Positions 16,754 to 25,096 of a stretch of DNA of 25,096 nt are shown here, one piece after another. The stretch's first letter is position 1. Every line of letters starts with the position of its first letter. The DNA lies in contig WSUB01000317.1 of the NCBI GenBank assembly GCA_019633425.1, forward strand, positions 1 through 25,096, in the 5' to 3' direction. Below the pieces are notes generated by a model that saw only the letters and a program-made list of their open reading frames with translations, was not told where the DNA came from and searched no databases. The DNA comes from Tulasnella sp. 424. Its lineage: Eukaryota; Basidiomycota; Agaricomycetes; Cantharellales; Tulasnellaceae. Both the position numbers and the translations under genes were made by a program.

Positions 16754-19518
16754 ATGAGTAAACAAATTTGTGACGAGGGGCTAACAAATCAACCAGGCCA
16801 GCCTCCATGCGCTCATTGTGCTTGCTGTGGCGGGAAGCCTGCTAAACGGCAACGAATCTGCCCGGTGAGTAGATACAAAGTATTAGTTCCAAAATACTAA
16901 CTTTGCGCCCCTTGGATTGATGTAGAGCTCTATTCTTGGATCATTGAATATTTTCCGAATTGAGAAGATAAGGATCACACCATTTGGAGCGGACAGTAGC
17001 AAGAAACTTCAAGGCCGCAGCGCTGATGTAGAACCGGCATATCTCGGCACGGATTGCGGGAGAGTCAAAGAGTACTTTAACTCCACTGAACCTCTTTGTG
17101 TGGCTGTCAAAAAACTTCGGCTTGATTATGACACTGTGGATGACTGGGTTCTTGCGGTGAGTGTTATTCCGTCGTCCGGGAGTGACTTTCGTTTACTGAC
17201 ATTTTGATCCATAAATTGCAGCCGTTGGCGCACGAACTCAGTCTACTAAGCAAGCTGTCACATTCCAACATTGTCAAGCTTGTCGGTTTTGTGGAAGATG
17301 CAAAAGAAGGAGTGGCGTGGATGATTCTCCCCTGGGAGAGTAACGGCAACTTACGGGAATATGTTCAATCTATGGATTTGAAGATACCCGAGCGAGTATC
17401 ATTAGTATGTCTTACGGCTGGTGGGGTTGAGGAAGTATCTCACTCTTCGTCGATCCAGATTTTTGGTGTTGCTCAGGGGATCCAGTACCTTCACAGCAGA
17501 AAGCCCCCCATTTGCCATGGAGATTTGAAATCAGTAGGTTACGATGAGTATAAACTAAATTACGCCTCTAAATACCTTGCCTATAGTTGAATGTTCTTGT
17601 CAACAGCGCGAACCGCGCTATTATTACCGACTTTGGATCTGCCCGTCCACTGGGATGCGTGTTTGCGCTCAGAGAAGGGTTTGAGACGGTCCAGGAGCAT
17701 CGCCAAGGCACATTGGATCAGGAACAGGTGTCAGTCCAAACAGAAGTCAGCCAGTCTGGCACCTTCATTACCTTGACTGGTCCCAAGTGGACGTTGCGAT
17801 GGGCGGCTCCCGAGCTGTTGAACGGCGGACTTCCCAGTTTAGCGAGTGATATATGGGCCTTCGGCTGGATCTGCTGGGAGGTGTGCAGCAATAGTTCTGT
17901 TATCGGGAAGGCTGTCGCTGAACGTCGTGTAGGCTATTACTGGCAAGCTCCCGTTCCCCGAGGCGAACGAAGTCACTGTCGTTCTACAGGTTGTCGAAGG
18001 ACAACTCCCACAATTGGGAGACCACAATGACCTCAATCAAATCCATGATCTGTGTAGTCTGATGAGGGATTGCTGGATGCTAGATCCAAGCAAACGTCCT
18101 CCAGCCAGGAAGTGCGCCGTGGATATATCATGGATGGTGAGCTAACAACATGCACCAATGTGGTGCAGAATTTCTCTGATAGCTCCTTAAAGACCAGGGT
18201 TACCCCATCGACACCGACCATTCATGGTGTATCCAGGCCAGCCTCTGCTGCGCTTCTGCGAGCCCGAGGATGGATGAATCTCAAAAACGGATACACCGAT
18301 AACGCTCTACACCACTTTAATCAAGCATTGGATGTTGCTCAGTCGACCGGAGATCAAATGGGCATCGTAAACGCAGTGGAAGCACTTGCTGAAGTCTACT
18401 ACATGATGTCCGACCTCCCTATGGCGAAAGCTTGGTATTCTAGGGCCCAAAACATGTGCATTCAAAGTGGGGAAACCCTTGGCCTCGCCAATGTCTTCAA
18501 AGGATTGGGTGATGTCTATGCATCCGAGAACGAATACGCCATGGCCGAGACTTTATATAGCTCAGCCTACAATCTTTACGCTTCCTTACCGAACCATCAA
18601 GGTATTGGAAACGTAATTATTGGGCGGGCGAAGATATGCCATATGCAGGACATGCATACCCGGTCCCGATCACTGTACATGGAGGCCGTCACCATCTTCG
18701 CGGGAATTGGAACACAATTCGGGATTGCAACCGCAAAAAAGGGCCTAGGCCTTACACACTACATGATGGATGAGTATTCCGAGGCTGAAGCGGATTACAT
18801 CGAAGCCCGGAATATCTTCATTCGGATCGGTGACTATCTCGGGGTCGCTCAGGCGTCGCAGGGGTTGGGAGACGTGTATTGTGCAAGCAGGCAGTATTCC
18901 GACGCCCAGGCGATGTACACCTACTCTCACAAAGTCTACCTCCATTTCAAAGACCAGCGGAGTGCTGTACACGCAGCCCTTGGGCAAGCCAACGTCTGCT
19001 TCAAAACGGGCCTTTATTCTGAGGCGGAGGCTACCTATGAGCACCTTCATCGTCTTTCTGCCCAGATCGACTATGCCATGGGTAAAGCTCATGCACTCAA
19101 AGGTCTAGGAGACGTATACAGTACACGGCGCCAGCACTCCCGTGCAGAGGAGTCGTACTTGCGTGCCCGCGACATCTACGCTCGTTGCGCAGACCAACTG
19201 TGCCTCGGAAATGTAGCAAAACGCCTAGCCAACATCTATTACATGCAGGGTCAATATTCCAATGCCGAGAATCTTTACATCAACGCACGGGTCCTGTACA
19301 GTAAGGTCGGTGACCAACACGGGCTTGCAAGTGTAATCCATGGGCTGGCAAATGTCTACTACATGAACGACGAATACTCCAAGGCGCGGGATTCGTATAT
19401 CCTGGCTTGTATTATTTACAGGAGAATCCGTGTCCGACATGGTCTTGAAAGTGCTATCGAGGGTCTCGAAAGTATCGACCAAAGCTTCCTGTTCGATGCT
19501 GTTTGCCCTGAGTGTTAG
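16754..19518 (+). CDS. TKL-like protein kinase fused to ten 40-residue tetratricopeptide repeats
   Basis: Exons are 16754-16864, 16926-17156, 17222-17404, 17459-17533, 17587-17880, 17933-18136 and 18193-19518. All joins are phase 0 and the product is about 807 residues. Residues 1-37 hold a Cys-rich head (CAHCACCGG). The kinase spans roughly 45-365: VAVKK with Lys99, alphaC Glu119, hinge ILPWESNGNL, catalytic HGDLKS with Asp197 and Asn202, DFG 215-217, APE 274-276, SDIWAFG 287-293 and DPSKRPP near the end. The glycine loop is degenerate (GRSADVEPAYLG) and the activation segment is about 60 residues. Ten consecutive 40-residue TPRs then run from about 385 to 795, with recurring GLGDVY, LANVYYM and AEALY-like positions, ending ESIDQSFLFDAVCPEC. 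TPRs usually bind protein partners, so a partner-regulated signalling kinase is likely. The last intron is 18137-18192, or 18137-18168 if the CAG acceptor is used. Both keep phase. Confidence 0.78.
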
Positions 19519-19969
19519 CCTGTATTTTATTACTTGCGTCTAGTAGTAAGTAATATAATTTATGATTGACCATTATTTATGGTGGATCGGCCATACGCAC
19601 TGGAATATATCCGGACCGGACTAACTTTTGACTGTGAGGATGCAGCGTTAAGGTTCTTGTCTTCCCCGGTCGGCGTCAGGAGGCTCCAAGGAATCAAGCG
19701 GCCTTGAGTTGCTGTTGAGCATTGCCTTTGCCCACATTTTAGCCAATAGGTGCCTAGGAGACGTAGTCGTAGTGTCAGTAACGGGACAGAGACGAGGTAA
19801 CGAGTGCATGATCGTGGTCTAGGCAAAGTTGCGAACCAGACCGACCGACCTAAGTAGGACCCAATATGTTACTCGTCATGAACTCCTCCAGAGCTTTCTC
19901 TACGGGCTTGAGGACAAAGAACGGTTCTCCTGAATCTTCATTTTTTATTGAATAAGGGTTTGGTTTCCG

Positions 19970-20140
19970 GTTGACAAGGACGCTGACGACTTTTCGACTG
20001 GTCGGAGGACTTGCCATTTGCCGAGTCGAACACGGAGCAGAGAGCACGCAAGCTATCATTCGCTGGCCGTTGCCTCTGATGCACTCGACAACTGTTAATG
20101 CCGATTCCGCCCGTGAGGGTTGAGGTATTGATTAGGGGCC
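19970..20140 (-). repeat. Diverged direct repeat, copy 1 (possible minus-strand exon fossil)
   Basis: TTGACAAGGACGCTGACGAC and CATTTGCCGAGTCGAACACG match TTGACAGGGACGCTAACGAC and CATTTGCTGAGTCGAACATG in copy 2, at about 85 percent over the best 66 bp. On the minus strand it reads VFDSANGKSSDQSKS before a shift relative to copy 2. Confidence 0.6.
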
Positions 20141-20533
20141 GACTTGCGGAGGTTGAGGTTACAGCCGAGAGTGCTCCTCGGACGTAGTTGATAACCGCCG
20201 AGTCGAGTGTTCCTATGACCTTAAGCGAGGATTTCTGTCCACTGGCTCAAATAGAATGTAGGCATGATCGAAACTGAACTGGAGGGTCGGAGATGTGAGG
20301 TACAAGTTAGAACGAAACGGTGGGAAGCATAAATATTAATTTGTTGTCCAGGCACCTAGTCCAAGTTGGGAGCTTCTTGGTCCCGAACGCTTGTACTCAA
20401 TCGAGATATCGCAATGGGCCGCCTCCATACGCCGCTGTAATGGTCACCGCTGGAGCATCCGGAAAATTTGGGCAATGATACATGGAACTGGCGATTGCCT
20501 TTGAACGTTCATCGAAGAAGGAATCGGTTCGCT

Positions 20534-20690
20534 TGTTGACAGGGACGCTAACGACCTTTTCGTCTCGTCGGAGGGCCTGCCATTTGCTGAGTCGAACATG
20601 GAGAGCACGCGTTCGCAGGTCGGTTCGTTTGATACGTTTTACAGCCATAGCGTCGATTACGCCCGAGGGTTGAGGCATGGATTGGAGGCG
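20534..20690 (-). repeat. Diverged direct repeat, copy 2 (possible minus-strand exon)
   Basis: The minus strand reads MFDSANGRPSDETKRSLASL with an ATG at 20601 and about 50 open codons. This is more coding-like than copy 1, but no acceptor, donor or domain confirms a gene. Confidence 0.5.
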
Positions 20691-20727
20691 GACTGGTGAC
20701 CCTTGTTAATACCGCCACACAAGTACG

Positions 20728-20735
20728 TGACGTCA
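20728..20735. promoter_or_regulatory. CRE/ATF-type palindrome TGACGTCA
   Basis: A perfect palindrome about 260 bp upstream of the broken membrane-protein gene. No intact gene is close enough to assign it. Confidence 0.3.
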
Positions 20736-20989
20736 CATTCGCTATTAGAAGTCACGCAAAAAAGGCGCACATCGCACATGGGGCAAGCGGAATCCAAAAG
20801 ACGCCGACGTCCCCTTCGTGCGCCGATGCTACATCCCTTTCGCTGCACGTCGCTCATCCGCTGATGCTGTGTCCTCTGTGTAGTCCACCTCACGCGTACG
20901 AAAAGCACCCGGTTAACCCCCGTCCGCCTCTGACAGCGTCTGACATCAGATCCGGCGACTAGCACCGCCACGGACGACACGGCCACCGA

Positions 20990-21963
20990 CTCGCTCTTCA
21001 GACGAGTTCAATTTGTCAGAGGACGACGATGCTCAGTCTGGGAAAGTCGCTGCAGAGGAGAAAGCAAGAAGCGGTCGCGCTTTTTGGCTGGCTTTCAAGA
21101 AATTGGCTCGTCCCGTTCGGTCGGTCCACATTACAACGACGTCCTCGTCAACGCAGGACGTTCCTCCTGGCCGCCATACGTGGACCCATTTTCCCCACTC
21201 CGGTTGTGATCCTTCTGTTCGTATTCCCTAATAACCCAGCCAAGCTTCATGTCAAGCTTTGGTCACTCTAAATCGACATCTCGTCTCAGACGTGCACAGG
21301 AAAGCTCCCGAGACGTTCAACGCCCAGCTCGAGGTGGGTCCTGTCCTGCAGGGTTCGGAAGAACCGCAATCCTTTAACTAACAGGGAACCGGCCTCTCAC
21401 TTTCCAAACAGCTCTTCATGGCCGTCTCATTCTGGCTCAAACTCGTCTTCGACCTCTCCGGGATGTGGATCCCTCTCAGCCTCATCCGCAAGGTCCTACC
21501 CCCACCGGGCCATTACTGGACCGTCATCAACCATGTCACGCGAGCCGCTTCGCAGCCCCGATCATCTCTTGGCCGAAAAAGTCTTTGTCCTGATCATCGC
21601 TATTCGTTTCCCCCAAAATAACCCTCGCGGACCGTTTACACGAAAACCGAATCACGTTGAAGGTCCTCGACAAGCTGTCCAATGCCATCCCGCAGTTCCC
21701 TGTCGCGACCAAGAAGAAGAAGGATAGACATCCGCCGGGGAAGAGCTTGGAAGCTGGGACGATGCTGGGTGCGGGCGCGACGTCCAGCGCGCAGGCTTCG
21801 CTGGTTTCGTTCCACCCTTCATCGTTCCTCCATCCTGGATGACCAACAACACCGCCCCATCTGGACTTGGAGGGAACGGTGGTGTTCCGTCGTCGAACCC
21901 TTTGTTCGGTAATGTTGGGATTTTGCCGCGAGACCCGATTCGGACGGTTGGTAGTAGTAAATA
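20990..21963 (+). pseudogene. Frame-broken gene for an unrecognised membrane protein
   Basis: Coding-like pieces follow one another in shifting frames. First comes SDEFNLSEDDDAQSGKVAAE and FWLAFKKLARPVR (frame of 21013). Then a membrane span, RTFLLAAIRGPIFPTPVVIL (frame of 21029, to 21271), and NRHLVSDVHRKAPETFNAQLE after a further shift. A phase-0 intron (about 21335-21384, GTGGGT to AACAG) follows, then FMAVSFWLKLVFDLSGMWIP. Another shift leads to LLAEKVFVLIIAIRFPQ, a basic linker with KKKKD, and the end SSNPLFGNVGILPRDP before TAG at about 21961. At least three one-base shifts are needed for one product. Hydrophobic spans and the clean intron argue that this was a gene. The shifts argue for a pseudogene or for assembly errors. 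I do not recognise the family. Confidence 0.45.
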
Positions 21964-23156
21964 GACAGTTCGCTTGGGACTGCGTACCTAGACTATTATA
22001 ATATATATCTAAATCAAACGGATGCGTTTCCGTGTACCGATTTTTATAACACCCCTATTTATACCTCTATGCAGTGATCGGCGTAATCAGCTGGCCCGAC
22101 AGAACTGGCGAAACCAGGGCTGACTCAGCGAACAGGAGGGTGAGGATTGACAGTTTCGCCCTCGGTCCGAATATAGCATCGGCGACTTCGTTTTTCTTTA
22201 CTGCAAGCTGACCGAAGACGAGGCCGAGGCACGCGCGAGCATTCGCTTGCTACCGACGGGGTGAGGTGAGTGCCGACGCCTGTGTCTTCGGTTCTTTCGA
22301 CAAGCCGGCAATAATTTACTTCCCAGCATTTGGGGGACTCCAAGGCTGATTCGATTTCAAATTTGAGGTACCGCCGGGTGGCGCCAAAAATGTTTGTTCG
22401 GTTCCTGAATCTCAATCTCGACTACATCTCTCTGTCTTTCGGCAACACTCCGTCAACAATCTCGCTTTCCTGCAAATCATGCCGCTGGTTTACATCGGGG
22501 GCAAACAAACCTTCTCCACAACCAAGGAGGCAAAGGCTAGCTCTTCCCTCCCGAGATCCAACCGTTGCCTCGGCAGTGGCCAATTCGGTGTACCGCAGAG
22601 GAGAGAAGATCGTTTACCCTGAAGAGACCTAACGAGTTTGGGGATGCTCGCTGTTAGGAAAGTAGCGCCCAGGAAAGTAGGAGAATGGGTCATCAACCTC
22701 GAACCGTGGTGAAGCTGCAGCGCGTTTGGTCTACCAGTCGAGAGTTTGATGGCGGTAAAGGTTGTCTCTCCACCTTCGCGTTTCAAGGAAACAAGTCTAC
22801 TCACTGATTATTTGCGGATCTAGGATGCCGCAATGGGAGGATCCTTAATCATCTGCATTGAAGCTGGGCACACCCACATATATCCGCCTCAAATCTACTC
22901 AACCTGCGACTGCAAAGGGCCTCAAATCTCGGCCAATACGCCGTCCAAACGGCCGCGTGTTCCGACCGTCCGGCGTGTCGTGACAGTCGTTACAAGTCCC
23001 ACTCGCGGCTTCGCCGTCATGACATGAAATGCCAAACGCCGCGGCAGGAGCTCGGAGAGATCGAACTCGTTGGACGAAGCCTGACCGACGGCGCCTCAAG
23101 CTTACTTTGACTTGCGGGACCCGTGCAGATATCGCCAAGATATCAGTACCACGGTC
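21964..23156. other. Region without a confident gene
   Basis: An ATG at 22479 opens a coding-like frame (MPLVYIGGKQTFSTTKEAKA) that stops after 47 codons. The same frame resumes with few stops towards 23157 and could be the eroded 5' end of the next gene. No other structure was seen. Confidence 0.35.
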
Positions 23157-25096
23157 ATGGGTGAAGGTTGGGGAGAAAGCTCAGCCTCTTCCGTCGAGGG
23201 GGACGTGAAGTTTGAACCCAATCCGAAGGATGTGCGACATACTGTCGGGAGCGTGGACTGCGACGCGCGCAACGGAGCTATATGCACATTCTGCATGGGG
23301 CCCAACTCTCCGGGAGTTCGCCAAGACTTAAAAACGATAATGGAATACCAGGAGGTCACGGTGGACGCGTCTTCGACTCCGAACGCTGTCTCGTCGGGTT
23401 TCAAGTTTCTGACATGCCCGGGTCACCGGACCCTCCAAATGGATGTCCGAGCGGCCTCTTCGGGAACCTCGTAAGTCGTAACAAAGTCTGCAGCGGACAC
23501 TGGCCACGGACACCGCTCCTTCAGCCAGTTCGCGTTGGAAGGCGGTTCACAAGACGGCAAGCTCTATTAGCAACAGCAATCTCGAAGCTCAAGCGACCGC
23601 TCTTTCGCTCCAGGATCTCCTCTGGCTAGCCCTTCCGCCTTGTCGCCATCAGGGCTGGCTTGAGCAATACAAGTGTACACCGTCTTGGGCCTAGTCCAGA
23701 TGGTTCACCTGGAAAGAAGAAGCCGGGCGCTCCACCCATGGGCCCCGTCACCAATCCGATATGACTGTCATCATATGGCGGGATTTCTGTCACAGCTAAG
23801 AAAAGCGACGACGCAAGAACACAAGCCCCAAATTACTCTGCTCCTGCATCCCAGTCCCAACACCCTGTGACGACGCCCCCAGGAATCGCCAGGCTTGCCG
23901 AAAATCTTCATTTCTCTCTATGCTCAAATTACTCTGACTGTATGTACCACGCATCAATTTCTGTTCTAATGGCAATCATTGGGCCACTGTTTGCGGTGCA
24001 TGTGGTGGCTCAAGCGTGTGACTATAAAGGAACTTACCCCACATGGCCTCCCTTCTTGTTTAGACCACCAAACCCTGAATCACTCGCCGTCGTCCTTTGC
24101 CAGCAACTGTGCTTTCGACCCCAACCTCCCTGCTCTGAGCTAAGTTACTGTCCACCAATGCTATTCTTCAGTTCTTGGGACCGAACTTCCTACCCAACGG
24201 AAAACAACAACCTTCCACCCACACCGATGTCAAGGATTGGCTTGGGCCTGTTCAAAGGCCTCAAGCTCCGTCAAGGGAATAGAGAGTGCGGCGATCCGCA
24301 AACCTCTGCAAAGCCGAAGAAGTCAATGGTGGTGAGTGCCACCAGTCATTTCTATTTGGACTGAACAGCCAGCTCACCACTGCATCCTAGAACCCGCCCA
24401 ATAGACCAGAGATTAGAGTATTATCCTTGGTATCGCGGATCCCAGTCGGTACACCGGTCAGTTCGATCACTAGTAAGATGGATCATTGTTCTTTACTTAC
24501 GATACATTTAGAGGGACCCTCCACCGCTACCACCAAAGGTATTAGGAACCAGTTCGGTACGTCTACCTTGAAATACCATATACATATTATGCTGACTGCT
24601 ATTGCTTCGTCTTCTCGATCACTTTCAGTTTGCTCCGTCTTTACCAAATGAGGTGGCGGAGTTCCCCAACTCCCTCGCCCATTTGGGGGATAACCGCACC
24701 CCTGCCTCCAAGTTCAACCTTCAACAACATATGGGCCAACGCCATCCTCCTCCGGTGAAACAATCACGATCGGAAAGTGAAACCAATATATCCCAACCGA
24801 TATTGTCTTTCACGCCACCGTTCCAGAATGTCGAGCCCCGGATCGTGGACAACAATAGAGCCCATGTACCTCCGGAAGCCACGATTACCCTTCATGGGAC
24901 TATGCGTCAAAACCTTCAGAGGATCTCGCGACCAGACGTGGCCTTGTCCCTCGTCCAGGGAGCCGTTCTCGCGAAGAGTACTCCTCTCGGTAAACATGGC
25001 CTCGACATAATCGCAGGGAGCGATATGGGCGCGCAGAGTTCTGCTGTGCTTTCACAACCGGACTCTCCCCTCTCCGCATCCCCGAACCCGATGGCA
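23157..25096 (+). pseudogene. Interrupted gene for a Ser/Pro/Gln-rich low-complexity protein, 3' end outside window
   Basis: From the ATG at 23157 one frame carries coding-like, low-complexity sequence across stops at 23472 (TAA) and 23568 (TAG), for example HGHRSFSQFALEGGSQDGKL, then after TAG QQQSRSSSDRSFAPGSPLAS. Near 23655 it shifts frame into HRLGPSPDGSPGKKKPGAPP, meets a TGA at 23762, and continues as SVTAKKSDDARTQAPNYSAP. A probable intron (about 23940-24063) ends in CTTGTTTAG. Further phase-0 exons are better supported: 24391-24456, 24512-24556 (RDPPPLPPKVLGTSS) and 24629-25096. The last has 156 open codons to the window edge, with HPPPVKQSRSESETNISQPI and later SPLSASPNP. Composition suggests a disordered regulatory or RNA/DNA-associated protein; no domain is visible. 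Whether the 5' half is dead, misassembled or differently spliced cannot be settled here. Confidence 0.4.
24629..25096 (+). CDS. Terminal visible exon of the low-complexity protein gene
   Basis: Acceptor CACTTTCAG at 24620-24628 opens a frame of exactly 156 codons with no stop to the window end. The start FAPSLPNEVAEFPNSLAHLG joins in phase with the short proline-rich exon 24512-24556. This is the most trustworthy part of the gene. No motif is recognised. Confidence 0.5.

Larger units (their letters stand above)
19519..20989. other. Gene-poor region with a diverged direct repeat
   Basis: There is no intact gene. Two imperfect copies of a segment of 70-170 bp lie at about 19970-20140 and 20534-20690. 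Read on the minus strand both encode FDSANG followed by a Ser/Thr-rich stretch, frame-shifted in the first copy. A TGACGTCA palindrome lies at 20728-20735. The remaining short frames show no domain character. Confidence 0.45.

Noticed and set aside
23472..23764. Stops in the low-complexity gene taken as proof of C-to-T (RIP-like) mutation
   Set aside because: Every stop codon can be derived from CAA, CAG or CGA by one C-to-T change, so the pattern alone proves nothing; an orthologue alignment would be needed.
1..25096. Search for tRNA, rRNA, CRISPR, intact transposon ends or viral genes
   Set aside because: No tRNA B-box with a matching fold, no long terminal repeats or inverted ends with target duplication, and no transposase or polymerase motifs were seen by eye.

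Overview
The window reads as nuclear DNA of a filamentous basidiomycete, most likely an Agaricomycete. The genes are dense and carry many short phase-consistent introns (mostly 50-90 nt, GT-AG, with CTNAN-like branch sites). The gene content also fits: a wax-synthase-domain membrane protein, a CYSTM-type cysteine-rich peptide, a TKL-like kinase with an HGDLKS catalytic loop fused to tetratricopeptide repeats, and an expanded aldo/keto reductase family. All exon structures below were built by hand from splice signals and reading frame. No alignment, transcript or database search was available.

Layout. (1) 1-370, minus: N-terminal part of an M17-type leucyl aminopeptidase, running off the left edge. 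(2) 1054-1711, plus: a small unrecognised helical protein whose frame is disturbed once. (3) 1818-3203, minus: an intronless wax-synthase-domain (MBOAT-like) membrane protein. (4) 4436-6432, plus: a six-exon, 569-residue disordered protein with three candidate protein phosphatase 1 docking motifs. (5) 7207-7674, plus: a four-exon CYSTM-like micropeptide with a ubiquitin-tail-like LRLRGG motif. (6) 8092-13891, plus: three tandem aldo/keto reductase genes of the pyridoxal-reductase (AKR8-like) type, with nearly identical exon layouts. (7) 14226-15881, minus: ferredoxin/adrenodoxin-NADP+ reductase, tail to tail with the third reductase. (8) 16754-19518, plus: a protein kinase fused to ten 40-residue TPRs. 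(9) 19519-22478: gene-poor sequence with a diverged direct repeat and a frame-broken membrane-protein gene. (10) 22479/23157-25096, plus: a low-complexity Ser/Pro/Gln-rich gene, interrupted in its 5' half and open in its last exon to the right edge.

The clearest unusual structure is at 9527-14340. The second and third reductases lie in a tandem segmental duplication. Its repeat unit starts just after the stop codon of the first reductase and ends inside the 3' end of the neighbouring ferredoxin reductase gene. A relic of that 3' end is stranded between reductases 2 and 3, which records the breakpoint. A short near-identical tract over intron 3/exon 4 suggests later gene conversion. The palindrome TGACGTCA (CRE/ATF-type bZIP site) occurs six times in 25 kb, five times outside coding sequence, including in front of the CYSTM, reductase and ferredoxin-reductase genes. 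A shared stress-responsive regulator is possible but is inference.

No rRNA, tRNA, CRISPR array, intact transposon or viral sequence was recognised.
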